A stretch of DNA of 64,000 nt, taken from Phytoseiulus persimilis. Its lineage: Eukaryota > Arthropoda > Arachnida > Mesostigmata > Phytoseiidae. Both the position numbers and the translations under genes were made by a program. Shown in pieces: positions 1 through 11,506 of this stretch. Location: positions 31,616,745 through 31,680,744 of the forward strand of contig CM075102.1 in assembly GCA_037576195.1 (NCBI GenBank). Reading direction: 5' to 3'. Numbering within the stretch: position 1 is the stretch's first letter; the number at the start of each line of letters is the position of its first letter. The notes under the pieces were generated by a model. The model saw nothing but the letters and a program-made list of their open reading frames with translations. It made no database searches and was not told the DNA's origin.

Positions 1-698
1 AATGAACGATCAACAACCGTGAACGCGATTCATCGTCAGTTCGTGGAGCGAAGGAGCGTGAGGGCGGTGTCTCGCCGCGGGATGAGCCGAACAGCCAAGC
101 GGCCGAATCAAGGCACAATCGCGGCGCAAGATCAGTTTTGGGAGCATCGATGGAGTTCAATCTGTTTGGAAAAAGGGGAAATCGCCGGGGTCAGACCGGG
201 TTCGGACACTACTTTCGAACGCCTGATACCGCGCGCCTGTCACCCGTTTACCAGGAGCTCTCGCCGTCTGCTAGGGGGCCAACTTAGCGCAGAGTCGTTC
301 CGCTACACTGCGAGTACCGGTCGTGAGGTTTGAGCCTCATTCACTACAGGGGTCCGACCGGCCCTCGCGTAAACTGGTCTCCAAGTTCCCACCATTTCAT
401 TCGCGGACGGGGAGCAGTATGATCTCCCTGAGGAGCTGACAGTTCAGACTGCGTAGAGGGAGACCGCGGCTCTCCCATCGGCTGATTTCAAAACAAAAAC
501 ATGAATAACGTGCTCGTCCGGCGATACTAACTTCACCGACTTTGAGATTAGGTCCGCTCATCCAAACGACTGCTCTAGTGTCTGTTACTGTCGCGTGGGA
601 TCATTCGTGAAGCTCTAGGCTCGGGAAACCTCTCTCGCAGTCCCTCGGGTAAAGTCTGCGGCAGCGGGGAATTTTGAGGGAAATAAGACGGAGAGGCG

Positions 699-1973
699 AT
701 GTCTTCATTCGCAAAATCAAAGAAGTCGGCGCAGCGAATTCACAAAGAGAGACACCAGCTCGCCGAGAGACATCATTTGGGAGCGCTAGAGAAGAAGAAG
801 GTAAGTTCTGTGTGAAATATAGGATACCTTTGAACTGTTGTGGATTAAGAGGAGCATGCGGAAACCCATGTAATTGCGTGGGAATTAGACTCTGTATGTT
901 ACATCTGGTATGCCTGAAACTGATGTTACGCTTGAGTCGGTTCTCTTCGCAGGACTATCGCATTCGCGCCAAGGACACCAATGAAAAGAAAGCTCAGATC
1001 AAACGTCTTCGACAAAAAGTGTTGGAAAAGAACTCCGATGAGTTCTACTTCCATATGAAGAATGCCGCGCTCGTGGACGGTGTTCACCACGATAAGGTGG
1101 GTACACATCGAATCATCCGCATAACGAACCACCGCTCGGCCAGAACATGATAAAATTCGATTTCCATCAGGTGAAAGGTGACGAGTTCTCAGATGAACAG
1201 CTGAAATTGATGCAGACACAGGATTTGCGATACATACAGATGAAGCGCTTGGTCGAGACCCAAAAAATCGAGAAGCTAAAGGCAAACCTCCATTGCATCG
1301 GGCTGACGGAAGAGGTGCGTTCATTTCTCGCCCACGGTTTGGGAAGGCTGTCGGGGAGATAACAGTTCCGTAGTCCGATTGACGTTCAGAGATAAGCGAG
1401 TCGGAGATCTATCTTTGTTCCAGGTGACAAACAAGCATACTTTCTTCGACGACCGAGGTCAGGCCACGAGCGATGTTGAGCTCAGTGAGAGATTTCACAC
1501 AACGCCAGAGCTCGCCAAACGGAAGCATAACCGGATTCGTCTGGATGATTTGGATGATGATGAAATTGCCCTCAGAGAGGAAGTTATGAAGGATGCAGCG
1601 AGAGAAGCAAAACGGAAGTACCGAGAACTAGAGAGCAGGTTCGTTTCCTTTGCAGGACGTTAGAACAAGTCTGAATGAGCAGCTCCAGTTGTATAGGCGA
1701 GACATCTTGGCGGCTTCATGGCTATTTACGCCCTACTGTGCGACGCTCTGTCTGAGGATTGCTCCCACCCGATTCCGTATATGGGTGCAAGACATTCAAC
1801 AAACTCGTTGCCTCCTCAGGGTGAAACGGGAGCAAGCTCTGCGCGTTTTGGAAGAGAAAGTTCAAATGAAGAAGCTTCTCTTGGACAAGAATCATCCTCC
1901 TAAAGCGAAAATTCGAGAAGGAACGAAGTCGCAGGCACCGGTGTACGTGTGGTCCAAGGAACGGAAGCGATGA
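699..1973 (+). CDS. UTP11: UTP11, U3 snoRNA-associated (SSU processome) protein
   Basis: Five exons join in one frame: 699-800, 953-1096, 1171-1314, 1424-1638 and 1820-1973. All have GT-AG borders, and together they give 252 residues, close to the 253 of human UTP11. Family-typical stretches are visible: the basic N-terminus [19 protein letters not shown], then [44 protein letters not shown] and a basic C-terminus ending in KERKR. The family is a nucleolar component of the U3-containing small-subunit processome and is needed for early 18S rRNA cleavages. The start ATG is the first one in frame and gives the conserved N-terminus. A poly(A) signal follows about 35 bp after the stop. The gene converges on the ATP synthase subunit g gene. 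Exon borders agree in phase throughout. Confidence 0.93.
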
Positions 1974-2008
1974 GATCCACACTCGACTTGAAATACCTTG
2001 ATTGTTCA

Positions 2009-2014
2009 AATAAA
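2009..2014 (+). terminator. poly(A) signal of UTP11
   Basis: AATAAA lies 36 bp past the UTP11 stop codon on the same strand. Confidence 0.7.
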
Positions 2015-2188
2015 TTCTGGGATCGCCGGATTCGGCGTGCCTCAAAGAATGGAGGTTGTTACGGGCCCGGGGCGTAGAGTATCAGAACGGTCCGTGAGAC
2101 AAATCATTCCAGATGGAGAGTAGAGGAAGGTGAAACTCCAGAACGAAGGCATCCAGCTTAGTCTCCGAACAGCTTAATATCCCAGGAT

Positions 2189-2194
2189 TTTATT
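2189..2194 (-). terminator. poly(A) signal of ATP synthase subunit g gene
   Basis: TTTATT on the plus strand is AATAAA on the minus strand, 26 bp past the subunit g stop. About 175 bp separate it from the converging UTP11 signal. Confidence 0.65.
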
Positions 2195-2219
2195 TGAAGC
2201 TAATAGTAGAGGAATCTAA

Positions 2220-3201
2220 TTACACTTGGTAACCGATGAGCGATCCCTTGCCGATGCACTCCCCAACGAAAAAGATGCAATAGATCTCGAGTCCAACCAG
2301 TGTGTTGACAGCCGCTTCTCGCACGGTGAGGTTCTTCCATGCTCCAGTACGGGCTGATCTCATGAGCTGATTTATTCCGGCGAAGACCTAGAGCAACGTC
2401 GATTCCATTGAGCGGGGCCGAGGTTCGGCGGATGACGGATAACCGGCCCGGATCAAGAGCAGCGTGCTAGTCGCATCGCTGGCGAATCGGATGATTGCGT
2501 AGAAGAACTCACCTGAGGGATTTCGCGAGGGGACGGCGGCGCCAGCTCCACCTTGGCGTTTTTCATGAATGTGGCCAAGGCAGGTCTAGCCCCGGCCTTG
2601 ATTTGACCGCCCAGCAAAGACAACTGAGAAGTTCGAATTCATTCATGAGACATGTTAGTGACCATTCGCGCCTCGATCCGGTGCATTTACTGAACTAGAC
2701 CGTGAACAATACTACAGAACCTCATCAACGCAATGAATGGAAGAACAGCGCTTGCTGGGAACGTCTGGGTGGCACCAGTTCGGTGCCTCCTCATCGTCCC
2801 ATTCGCGCGATGGAGCAGGACCGTGATTAAGTACGATTGGTCGAACGCGGTTCGAATCGAGAGTACAATCGAGCTCCAAGACACCTTCCTCCACAGCGGA
2901 ACTATGCAGAGGAGGCCCTTCAGAAGGAGAATCCCCCGCGTAACTCGCAAGAAAGCAAGGGCTCGAATCCCTTCCATGCCCATCGATAACTCGATGAACC
3001 GTTCGAAGTCGGAAAAGTTTCAGAACAGAGGTCACATTGGTACCCATCATTATCGGGTCCAAAATCATGAGCCGAGAAGCTTTCGCGAGTGGTCCAAGAT
3101 TAGAAGAAAAGCTGACAATAGTATCGGTTCGGATCTTCTAGCATTCTTGCGAGCAATATAATCCACAGATGAAGAGTACTCACTCTCTGAGTGAACGACA
3201 T
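2220..3201 (-). CDS. ATP5MG: ATP synthase subunit g, mitochondrial
   Basis: Three minus-strand exons, 3201-3184, 2623-2513 and 2387-2220, give a 98-resid protein; human subunit g has 103 residues. The middle exon holds KNAKVELAPPSPREIPQ and the last holds KNLTVREAAVNTLVGLEIY followed by VGECIGKGSLIGYQV, which match the family core and its C-terminal membrane helix with a glycine-rich motif. Subunit g sits in the membrane part of mitochondrial F1Fo-ATP synthase and supports dimerisation. Exons 2 and 3 are secure. The six-codon first exon (MSFTQR) was chosen because it has an ATG, a GTGAGT donor and matching phase; a different first exon is possible. Confidence 0.87.
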
Positions 3202-4069
3202 TTTCGGACGCTCCGCAAGGGCAACAAAACGGCACTGTGAAGTTTCGTCTGCTCGCCACTTTGTTTACTTACGCCCATGCTCACCGGGAGGCCTTCGGTG
3301 GAATTCGATATGAACGCGCGCTGAGAAGATCTTGCACCGAGTCTCGAATAAACTGGAACTCGAAATGTTGGTCCTACATAGACACGGATACGTCCGTTCC
3401 AGATGTCGGAAATATCCTGGAGTCACCAACGGTGCCGCCTGATTGCGGCAGTGACTAGGATTTCGGCGGCTCCGCCAACTCGGGTCCCGCTCACGTCGGC
3501 ACCAGGAGCAGCTCCCGGGAATGCAGGGAAACCCCGCGTCGTTCGAGTGTGTTTGCAAAGAACAGAAGAGCCGTACATGAAGCATGCTCGCATGTGTCCG
3601 CAATCGAACGGTCGAGATGGGATAGGCGGTTCGGTGCGCAAAAGAACCTGTTGAATCAGAAGAGGAAGAGATGTGTTCACTCGACCAGAAAATTCGTCCG
3701 AGGCGCGCCTGCAGTTGCCGCAGTGTGGCCATGAGGAGCTATACAAATAAGGAACAGGCTTTCTCGCACAACAGTTTCTCGGTCATATCTTCGACTTGCA
3801 GGGGCGCGATCTAAAGGGAGGAATCCGAGCCGCATACCGCAACTGCCCAGCTCATTAAATATGAGAGCTGTTCAGCCCGTGCCGGAGTCCTCGCTCCTCT
3901 CCGCGGAAGGCTCATCGTACGTGTATACTCTGAACAGCGGAGCTTCCTCCGTTGAGCTCTCATCTAGTACTTCTTCTCATCTTTTTCATAATCTGAATTC
4001 TCTCTCGAGAGAGGGGTCGTGAGCTCCACCCGTTCAAGATCCACCCCCGTGAGAGTCCAGAGCGCCTCT
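3202..4069. other. spacer, nothing recognised
   Basis: Open frames of 100-155 codons exist on both strands at about 3.26-3.75 kb, but none resembles a family I know and several overlap each other. The stretch just above 3.2 kb should hold the ATP synthase subunit g promoter. Confidence 0.4.
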
Positions 4070-4129
4070 AGAGAATGATTCGTTTGGGCTTCGATCAGAC
4101 CACGCAGTCGGAAGATTCAACTCGGAAGC

Positions 4130-4786
4130 ATGAAGCTCGCCGTATTCGTAATTCTACTCATCAACGTCGATTTCCAAGGATTCCGTACGGGCTGTGCTGC
4201 TCCAATCATTTTACCCTCGCCCGCTCAATGGGGATCGGCGTGTATGCTCTTCATTTTCGTCACAACACTCTTCAGTGAAATGGCAGAAATAGCAGGCTTC
4301 GCCCCGGGACCGTTGCTGCAGACCAGGCCTGACCAGCCGTCGGTTGCCGTTCCCGTCGGTGAGACAACAAGCCCCCAAAAGAAAGCTCACTCTCTGATTG
4401 AGTCCGGGTTGGCAAAGTTGGCGGATGACACCCCGCAAATCGCGACATTGCTCACGGAGTTGCGAGAGTCGACGCATCATGATCAGGTGATACAAGCCCT
4501 CCAGAGAACGGTGGAGTTCATCGCTGCATACGACAACGACGATTGCTTGAGGCGAATCCTCTGTTTCCTCGCTGCCGGCCAGAACGACGCAGAATCGATA
4601 TGGGTGCAGAAAATCCGTAAAACTCTACAGATTTTGGAATCCAGGACAGCCAGGAGTTATTTGCTGGCCATAGAACTCGGCAACACCACGGCAAGCGCAC
4701 GCACGTGCAGCGAGGTTTACGCCGTATGCAACGTCGAAGCAGAGGAAGTGGCGCTGTACATGTTGCCGCTTGAAGGCCATTCGTAA
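4130..4786 (+). CDS. predicted secreted protein, unrecognised
   Basis: A single open frame of 218 codons starts with a hydrophobic leader (MKLAVFVILLINVDFQGF) that could be a signal peptide. A second hydrophobic patch lies near residues 35-48 (CMLFIFVTTLFSE). The C-terminal half is helical and acidic, with spaced cysteines in CLRRILC and CSEVYAVC; such Cys pairs recur in small arthropod secreted proteins, but I cannot name the family. A poly(A) signal 75 bp past the stop (4861-4866) supports a real 3' end. An intron inside the first 60 codons is possible (a GTACGG donor near 4183 and a TTCAG near 4276), which would remove the second hydrophobic patch. No homologue came to mind. Confidence 0.6.
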   Translation: MKLAVFVILLINVDFQGFRTGCAAPIILPSPAQWGSACMLFIFVTTLFSEMAEIAGFAPGPLLQTRPDQPSVAVPVGETTSPQKKAHSLIESGLAKLADDTPQIATLLTELRESTHHDQVIQALQRTVEFIAAYDNDDCLRRILCFLAAGQNDAESIWVQKIRKTLQILESRTARSYLLAIELGNTTASARTCSEVYAVCNVEAEEVALYMLPLEGHS

Positions 4787-4860
4787 CGAAAAGCAGTGCT
4801 GTCTAGTCTTTTCGGTGGAGCTAGTCTGGCCATCGTACAATTCATGTCCATATTTTCCGC

Positions 4861-4866
4861 AATAAA
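4861..4866 (+). terminator. poly(A) signal
   Basis: AATAAA follows the 4130-4786 open frame by 75 bp on the same strand. Confidence 0.6.
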
Positions 4867-4869
4867 TAA

Positions 4870-5680
4870 TGCATCCGGTGCTGTTCACTCAACCCCGACT
4901 CATCACAAAAACCCCCTGCGTTAGAACAGACATGGGATCCGGTTGGGCAGAGAATGTTCCGCGCTTGGCTGCGTTTCATAATTGGAATGCGAAGCGTGAT
5001 GTAGACCTCCCTTTGCCACTTCCGCGAAGTTCAGGGGAAGACGATAAGGGCGACATGATGGAATTCCTACGACCGTCGGAGTAACGGAAGCATGATATAA
5101 AAACCGCGGTAGGTGTCCAAGGCCTTGCGAGGTCGACATCCAAATGAAAACGCAACTCTTCCCGAAAGCAGAGAATTCGCTCTTCCCCGCGTCAAGATGA
5201 CGATTCTGGAGAAAACTTGGAACATGGAGCACTGTTGTGGAGGATCCCTCAAGAACCGATCGGTCATTCCGACGGAGTCGCGACGAAGGTGGTCAACAAA
5301 ATTCCGCTTGTCATGAGAGTTTGAAATGTTCGTATCTGGGGGAACGCTCCGAAAACTTTGATCAAGCCTTCGGTACATCATCTCAGGCTCCCACTCGACA
5401 GACAGTTTCTCGAAATGTTACTCCGAAATATCCTCGAATATCTCCCGCCAAGCCCCTCGATTCTGAGTCCTGTATGAGAGAAGAATTTGCTCTCCTGTTA
5501 TCAGGCAATACAAATTGATGCGGAACTTCCCAGAGCGGGGATGGGCGACATCTACACCCTGATGGCCGGGAAGTTCGAAGAATGATCCAGCTACGCTTTC
5601 ATCGTTTCCCTCGCGTGTGTTCTCTGACGGGGGGAATCCCAACGAAAAAAAGGAGAAGGACCTGCTCTCCGTCTCCTTTC
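4870..5680. other. spacer upstream of MO25 promoter
   Basis: Only short overlapping open frames on both strands are present. I see no recognisable protein or RNA. Confidence 0.4.
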
Positions 5681-5704
5681 CAAGATGGCGGCGCCCGATT
5701 GGCT
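5681..5704. promoter_or_regulatory. YY1-type motif and inverted CCAAT box
   Basis: CAAGATGGCGGC (5681-5692) is the classic YY1/Pho core found near start sites of TATA-less genes. GATTGGCT (5697-5704) is an NF-Y CCAAT box in reverse. They lie about 620 bp before the MO25 start codon, so they probably mark its promoter with a 5' UTR intron between. That assignment is inference. Confidence 0.5.
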
Positions 5705-6319
5705 GTTGTCAGTCTAGCGGTGGCTTGTCCAGCTGCAGTTTGTGTACGGTGTCTCAAGCCGATGCCGAGTAGTTGGAGAAGCATCAGAGAACCAGCTGTG
5801 TAAAAGTGAGAAATCTCCCGAGAAGACTCTCATGTTTGAGGATTGGCAGCGCGATCGAGTCCCTGTGGACGAGACTGTTTGATGCGCCTTTCCTTCTGGA
5901 GAGTTCAGGAAAAGTCCGAACCAGGACGTTGTTTACTTCAACTTTTTACCCGTCGAATTTCAACTCGACTCAAATGTGATCTACGAGTCAACCGTCGGTG
6001 ACCCGCGTGCTCTGGGAAGGACGACCTGCTCCAACTCCCCATCTTGAGAGGGTACCTTTACCGTAAGATATCATCACGCGGAGTCCCTTCCTTGGCACTC
6101 ATCGAAACATATGCGCTTGCATGACGACTGACGACTCAATTGTTCCTTCGTATGCCACGTAGATTCATCCCAGAAGATTTGGCCTAGCTCCCGCTGCTCA
6201 GAGAAGGATTCGAGGTAGTAGTGTGCCAGCCGCGTAGCTCTGACGTTAAGATTGAAGCTCCTCCTACAATAGCATAGAGCTCCCATCAATCATCACAGGT
6301 GTTCTTCAGAACTACAAAG

Positions 6320-9300
6320 ATGCCGTTGTTCGGGAAATCCAGCAAGAATCCGGTTGAAGTGGTGAAATCGCTCAAGGAATCTGTCAACGCCTTGGAGAAA
6401 GTCGACAAGAAGGCTGAAAAAGTGAGTAGAGATTTCGCCGGATATCTTGGAAACCGGTAGATCCTTTAGCGGCACTTCAGTCTCGGATACCACGTTTCAA
6501 GATGATGATCACGCATTCCTAGAGTGTCACGGGAGCTTGGAGTGCACGGGATTTTCGACGATAATAGACTCGCTCGGGATACCCTCGACGTATTTCCCGT
6601 CAAAAAGCTCATTGGCGCGAAGCTTTGACGAGGGGGATGTCACCTGAACGCGCAGAGAGCCCCCGTGGCCATTTCCTCATCTAGTATCGTGAGACTTAGG
6701 TATGATCCTGGGTCGTCTTTGGCCGTGGCTAATCGCAGCACGTGAGCCAAGCGTTAAGAGAGATCCGGCGAATCGGTTCCTCATGAACTTTTGGTCGCTC
6801 GGAATCGCTGAATACCCTCGCAACCACGAACCGTTCCGATGGTTGCCAGCCGATGCATTGCGATCAGTTCTCCAATCTACTCTCGACGGGATACGATTTT
6901 TCATGCATTTTGCGGTTCGTACCGACTATCAAAACTGACTCTTCCAGTGGCGCGATTCGCGCACAAACACTTAGGCTGTATGAGCTCATGTCGTTGAGCA
7001 GAGTCTCCGTTGCCCTGTATGGGACCGGCAAGAGGCGTCGATAGAAATGGAACAGCTTGCAGACAAACGTACAGCAATGGAAAAGGAAGCATCGGTCCGT
7101 GAAATGATTCTCATACCAATCAGCTCGATTCGGAGCGAAGGGAATCAAAGCTTTTCTCGAACGAATTCTTCTCCGAGCTGTCGTTCACAATTAGATTTCC
7201 GGAGCACCTCAAGCTTGACGACCCCGAGAGTTCCAGAGGGAAGGAAGCGGGGAGAAGAACGGGAGGAGACAACGCGAAAAACTGAAGGAAGCGGGTGAGG
7301 GCCTGGCAGAATTTGCACAAGGCCATCCGAGAAGCGTTGGTCTATGTCGTCGAATCTGTCTGCAATCTTTATTAGGTCCCGCCAGATGTCAACTTTCATA
7401 AAACTGATTGAAAAACGGTGTCAGTCAGTCCATCGTTCCGTCTATCTGCCCTTATTGCGGTTTCCGTCCCGGAAACGACAATCGTCGACTCCTCTAGGTT
7501 CCGACCTCGCGGAGGTTCAAATGCGTCGAATCATCCAACAATGGCTCCAAAGTCCGTTTCTCACTAGGCGCTACCAGTCACTGAGCGGAGGCATGCGAGA
7601 ACGGTAATGCTCAAACGGTTTGAAAAGGGTTGTGTAATCAAAGTTGTTCCTCACGACGGAATCCGCGGGGTTTGGCTCCGTCGATGCGAGCCCAACATCG
7701 AGCGACACACTGGAATGCGGGATCGGAAAAGCTTTCGCTCTGTCTCTGTAGCCATCCCGACTCAACGAATCGTTTCAGTGGTCCCATCAGAAGCGAGGCT
7801 TTGCTCCAGTCGTCCCCTTCCAGAATAGATTCTGGAATTGAATCCATGCAAGGATCAAATTTCAGTTCGGGGGGTCAGTCAGAGAACTTATATTCTATGG
7901 TATCATCTGATGAGTTTCTTCTGATTATAGGAACAGCTGCCAAATACTTTGATGAAGGCACTGAAGGCACAAGAGGACGTTTCGAAAAACCTCTGCCTCA
8001 TGAGAAATTTCATCTACGGACTCGGGAACGGAGATGCTCATTCAGATCCTCAGGTACTCTATCCCGTCTGAGAAGTCCTTCCTGTCGAAATTCCCTCGAG
8101 AGGGTGAGGGGAGACGCGAGCAGGAATGTGCCCCATTTTGGTTTCCATCCAGCCTGAAACACGGCCCTTTCAAGACAATTCTCGCGGCCGAATCAGCTGC
8201 TCGATGGCTCTCCAGCCTGGAAAATATCTCGTGGAGGACAATCTTTGGAATGGATGCGAGCGGGAACTCACAAGCAATTGTGTTCCTGTACAGGTCGCCA
8301 AACTATCTCAGGAACTCTACAGCTCACATCTTCTGCTCCTTTTGGTTCAGAATCTATCCAAGATTGATTTCGAGGGTCGCAAAGACGTAGTTCACATATT
8401 CAACTCTGTCCTCCGACATCGTGCCGGCGAACGTTATCCAACGGTGGAGTACATCTACCTCAAACCTCAGATACTCTTCATTTTGTTGAGTGGCTACGAG
8501 AAGCCCGACATCGCGGTTAACTGCGGCACTATGCTGAGAGAGTGCGCTCGCAGTGAGAGCCTCGCGAAGGTTAGTCTATCGTCCATGAGCTCGTGGGTCT
8601 GCAGTGGATCTCACGATCTGACAAATAATGAATTTCGACCGACAACGCACGGAGTTGTTGAGGTGCTAGCTTTCTCAGAGACATAAGTGTGCTGCCACTC
8701 ATTCACCCAGGTGGTGCTGTATTCAGACGACTTCTACAATCTGTTCAAGTATATAGAGACTTCTTCGGCGGAAATCTCAGCGGACGCATTCGCCACGTTC
8801 AAAGAGCTGCTCACAAAACACAAACCAATGGTGGCGGAGTTTCTCGACGCCAACTATGATCGGGTTAGTTTTACTTCCTACGCTACAGCGACACTGCAGC
8901 ATTTTCTTGCGAGCCTCATGAGAGCATGTGATGAGATAGGCCTGTCAACAACGAAATGAGCACAATCCGTGAACCAAATTTCAAATTTGTCCCAATTCTC
9001 CAGACGTTCACACATTACCGCGCCTTATTGAATAGCGAGAACTACGTCACTCTGAGATGTTCTCTAAAACTCCTGGGTGAACTTCTCCTCGACCGTCACA
9101 ATTTCAACGTCATGACAAGGTACGTACTCCGCTCGATGGGCTCGCAACCCGCGATCAAGTTTCGCGTATCCCGGGAGGAAGCCCGAAATTCTGCCAGTCG
9201 TTCCGTTGTCAGACCGGACACAAAGTTTGGAACCGTATTAATAGAGAAAAATTTCAGGTACATCTCGAACGTCGAAAATCTGAAATTGATGATGAACTTG

Positions 9301-9758
9301 TTGAAGGATAAGTCACGACACATCCGTATCGAAGCATTCCATGTGTTCAAAGTGAGTAACTCCTACGGCTCAAGCGAAAAGAGACGGGGCAAAGCCGTGA
9401 GATCCTGATCTCAAGTAAGAAACAACAGCTCGTTCCTGGCAGTCTATCTTTTACTAAGGTGAGAAGTTCTGTGAGAATCAATGCTTTGCGGTGGTTTCAG
9501 ATTTTCGTGGCGAATCCCCACAAGCCGAACGCTATCCTCGATATCCTGGTCCGTAATAAGGACAAACTCGCCGATTTCTTGAGCAGATTCCAACTCGCCG
9601 ACGAAGCGGACTCGAACCTTGCAGAGCAGTTCAACGACGAGAAAGCGTACGTGGTCAAACAGATCAGGGAGCTCAAGATGGTCCCTTTAGGGGCTCAAGG
9701 AATGAATCAGGGACCCCCATTGCCTCCACCGAATCCGATTTGTGCTCCCAAAGACTGA
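6320..9758 (+). CDS. CAB39: MO25 / CAB39 scaffold protein
   Basis: Seven exons (6320-6421, 7931-8053, 8294-8569, 8711-8863, 9004-9119, 9258-9351, 9501-9758) join without a frame break into 373 residues; human CAB39 has 341. Conserved stretches include [100 protein letters not shown] and [20 protein letters not shown]25 is an armadillo-like helical-repeat scaffold in the cytosol that stabilises the LKB1-STRAD complex and activates STE20-type kinases. The extra length comes from a 17-residue insertion after the first exon and a proline-rich C-terminal tail. The first intron is about 1.5 kb, the others 80-240 bp. Confidence 0.95.
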
Positions 9759-11396
9759 TGGCAGCGAACCATCCCATCTCCCGAGCAGGGAAGTTCTGTC
9801 ATTCGGAAATCGGATACTATCCGACGGTCCTTGTTGATTTCCCTGTTAACTCTGAGAAGAAGAAGCTCCGATCCCCTGGGACTCAGACAGTGCGTCTGAC
9901 GGAAAGATCCCACTCGACTGATCTTTGGAGCTGGAGTGTGAATTCTGAGAAATTTCGGAAGGCTGCTTCGGAGAGTCTCGCGCCTCCAGGCGCTCAGTCA
10001 ATGGGACTCTGTATTAGGCTCAGATGGGACAGAGAGGTTGTCTCACTAATTCGAGCAGAATCGTTCGTGAGTGCTCTTATTTACACCAGTTCCCATGCTC
10101 CAGAGGCATCGCGACAACCCTAATAGTGCGAATATTTGTGTAAAGAAACTGCCGACGGATCGTGATTGAATCGTCACGAATGCGATAAGTCGGCGCTTGC
10201 TTCCCGTGGTGAACTCTAGGTCCCCGAATTCGGAACAGTCACAGTGTGATCTTCTTTGGAAACGCGGAAGAAATGGGGCTGACTGACGGCTGCTCCAATG
10301 AAATTTTCGATGCTCGAGCTCAGATTCCATACTGAGAGCAGCTGGCAGACTGATGTTGATTTGAAAGATATGAATGAAACCGCAACCTTCCGAGACGCAA
10401 AAGCAAGCCACGATATTTGTGCCGCCGCGAGCGGAAGTTTGCAATCCTGATTGCCTCCCACTCAGTTATGGGGTTTGGCGTCTGAATCCGTGAGGATTAG
10501 TGCAGAGGTAATACGCGGGGAACACACGAGGCTGGGATCTATGCAGTTGCTGTGGGACGAGAGAGGTAGAGAGATCGACAGCTGTCATACTTTCGAGTTC
10601 ACAGTGGAGAATCGTGCGGTAGCCTCATCCAGCACAAGTTAGCGCCGAGGCATAAGATTCCGATCCACAGCGGCGGGGGAATCATGCATTCCACTATGCG
10701 AAATTTCGAATTCGACGGTCTTATTGGATTAAACGACTGACCAGGGGAGTCACTTCTGAACACCACAGATAATACGATATTCTGAGCTCGGGGATCCCGA
10801 GTTCCCCGTCTCAGACACGATTGAGACTGGGATGCTCTCATGGCATCCCGCCGAAAACCTACGAGGCGGTGTATGTTTCAAGAACGTACATGATATCATT
10901 CAGCTAGAGAGGCTTGGCTTGAGCAAGAAACACCTATGACGAGTAGCCTGCTTCCTCATAGAGATGAGGTTTGTGCCATAGTGAACATGCCGCGACTACT
11001 TCTGCGCTCTTCAGGAAGGAGAATTTGAGCGTCGACTGCATGTAAAAGTCTTTAAAGGGAGACCCCAAATCACTCAAAATGTTGAGTGCTACCCACGAAA
11101 CATCTTGATTATTTTATTAAAATAAAAATGAAGTGTTTCAAGCTGAGCGGATCCTAGACTCTTGACTAAAATTCTGGAACAAACGATTCCATCACCGATA
11201 CGCGACTCCACCCTCTGATGGATGGGGTGCGTCCTGGTAGAATGAGGAAATAACAAAATGATGAATAAAAGACGACCTGCTCTGCAAACAAGGGTGTTCG
11301 ACTCCCTCGAGTCATTCGAACGTTGGTCTCATGTGGTCGGAATTCATTCGCCGGAAAAATCTATCCAAGTTTGAAACATCTGTACGAAACAAGACT
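9759..11396. other. MO25 3' region and spacer
   Basis: No gene recognised. A plus-strand AATAAA at 11121-11126 could end MO25 transcripts. Short open frames between 9.7 and 10.9 kb on both strands lack recognisable features. Confidence 0.4.
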
Positions 11397-11402
11397 TTAT
11401 TT
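11397..11402 (-). terminator. poly(A) signal of HOIL-1L
   Basis: TTTATT on plus, AATAAA on minus, about 105 bp beyond the stop codon of the HOIL-1L last exon. Confidence 0.55.
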
Positions 11403-11506
11403 GAAAGTTCATCATTAGAATTCTCACCTCCTCTCAGTTCTTGTTTACAACTCTTCAATACGCGGGGTAAAGGTTACGGCCGATCACGTTCGGGGAGTTC
11501 GAGCTC

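Noticed and set aside
2820..2970. tRNA-like GGTTCGAATC / GCTCGAATCCC T-loop motifs
   Set aside because: No matching acceptor or D arms could be folded around them.
3265..3746. Two minus-strand frames of 107 and 155 codons
   Set aside because: They overlap in different frames, lack domain features, and lie in what should be the subunit g promoter region.
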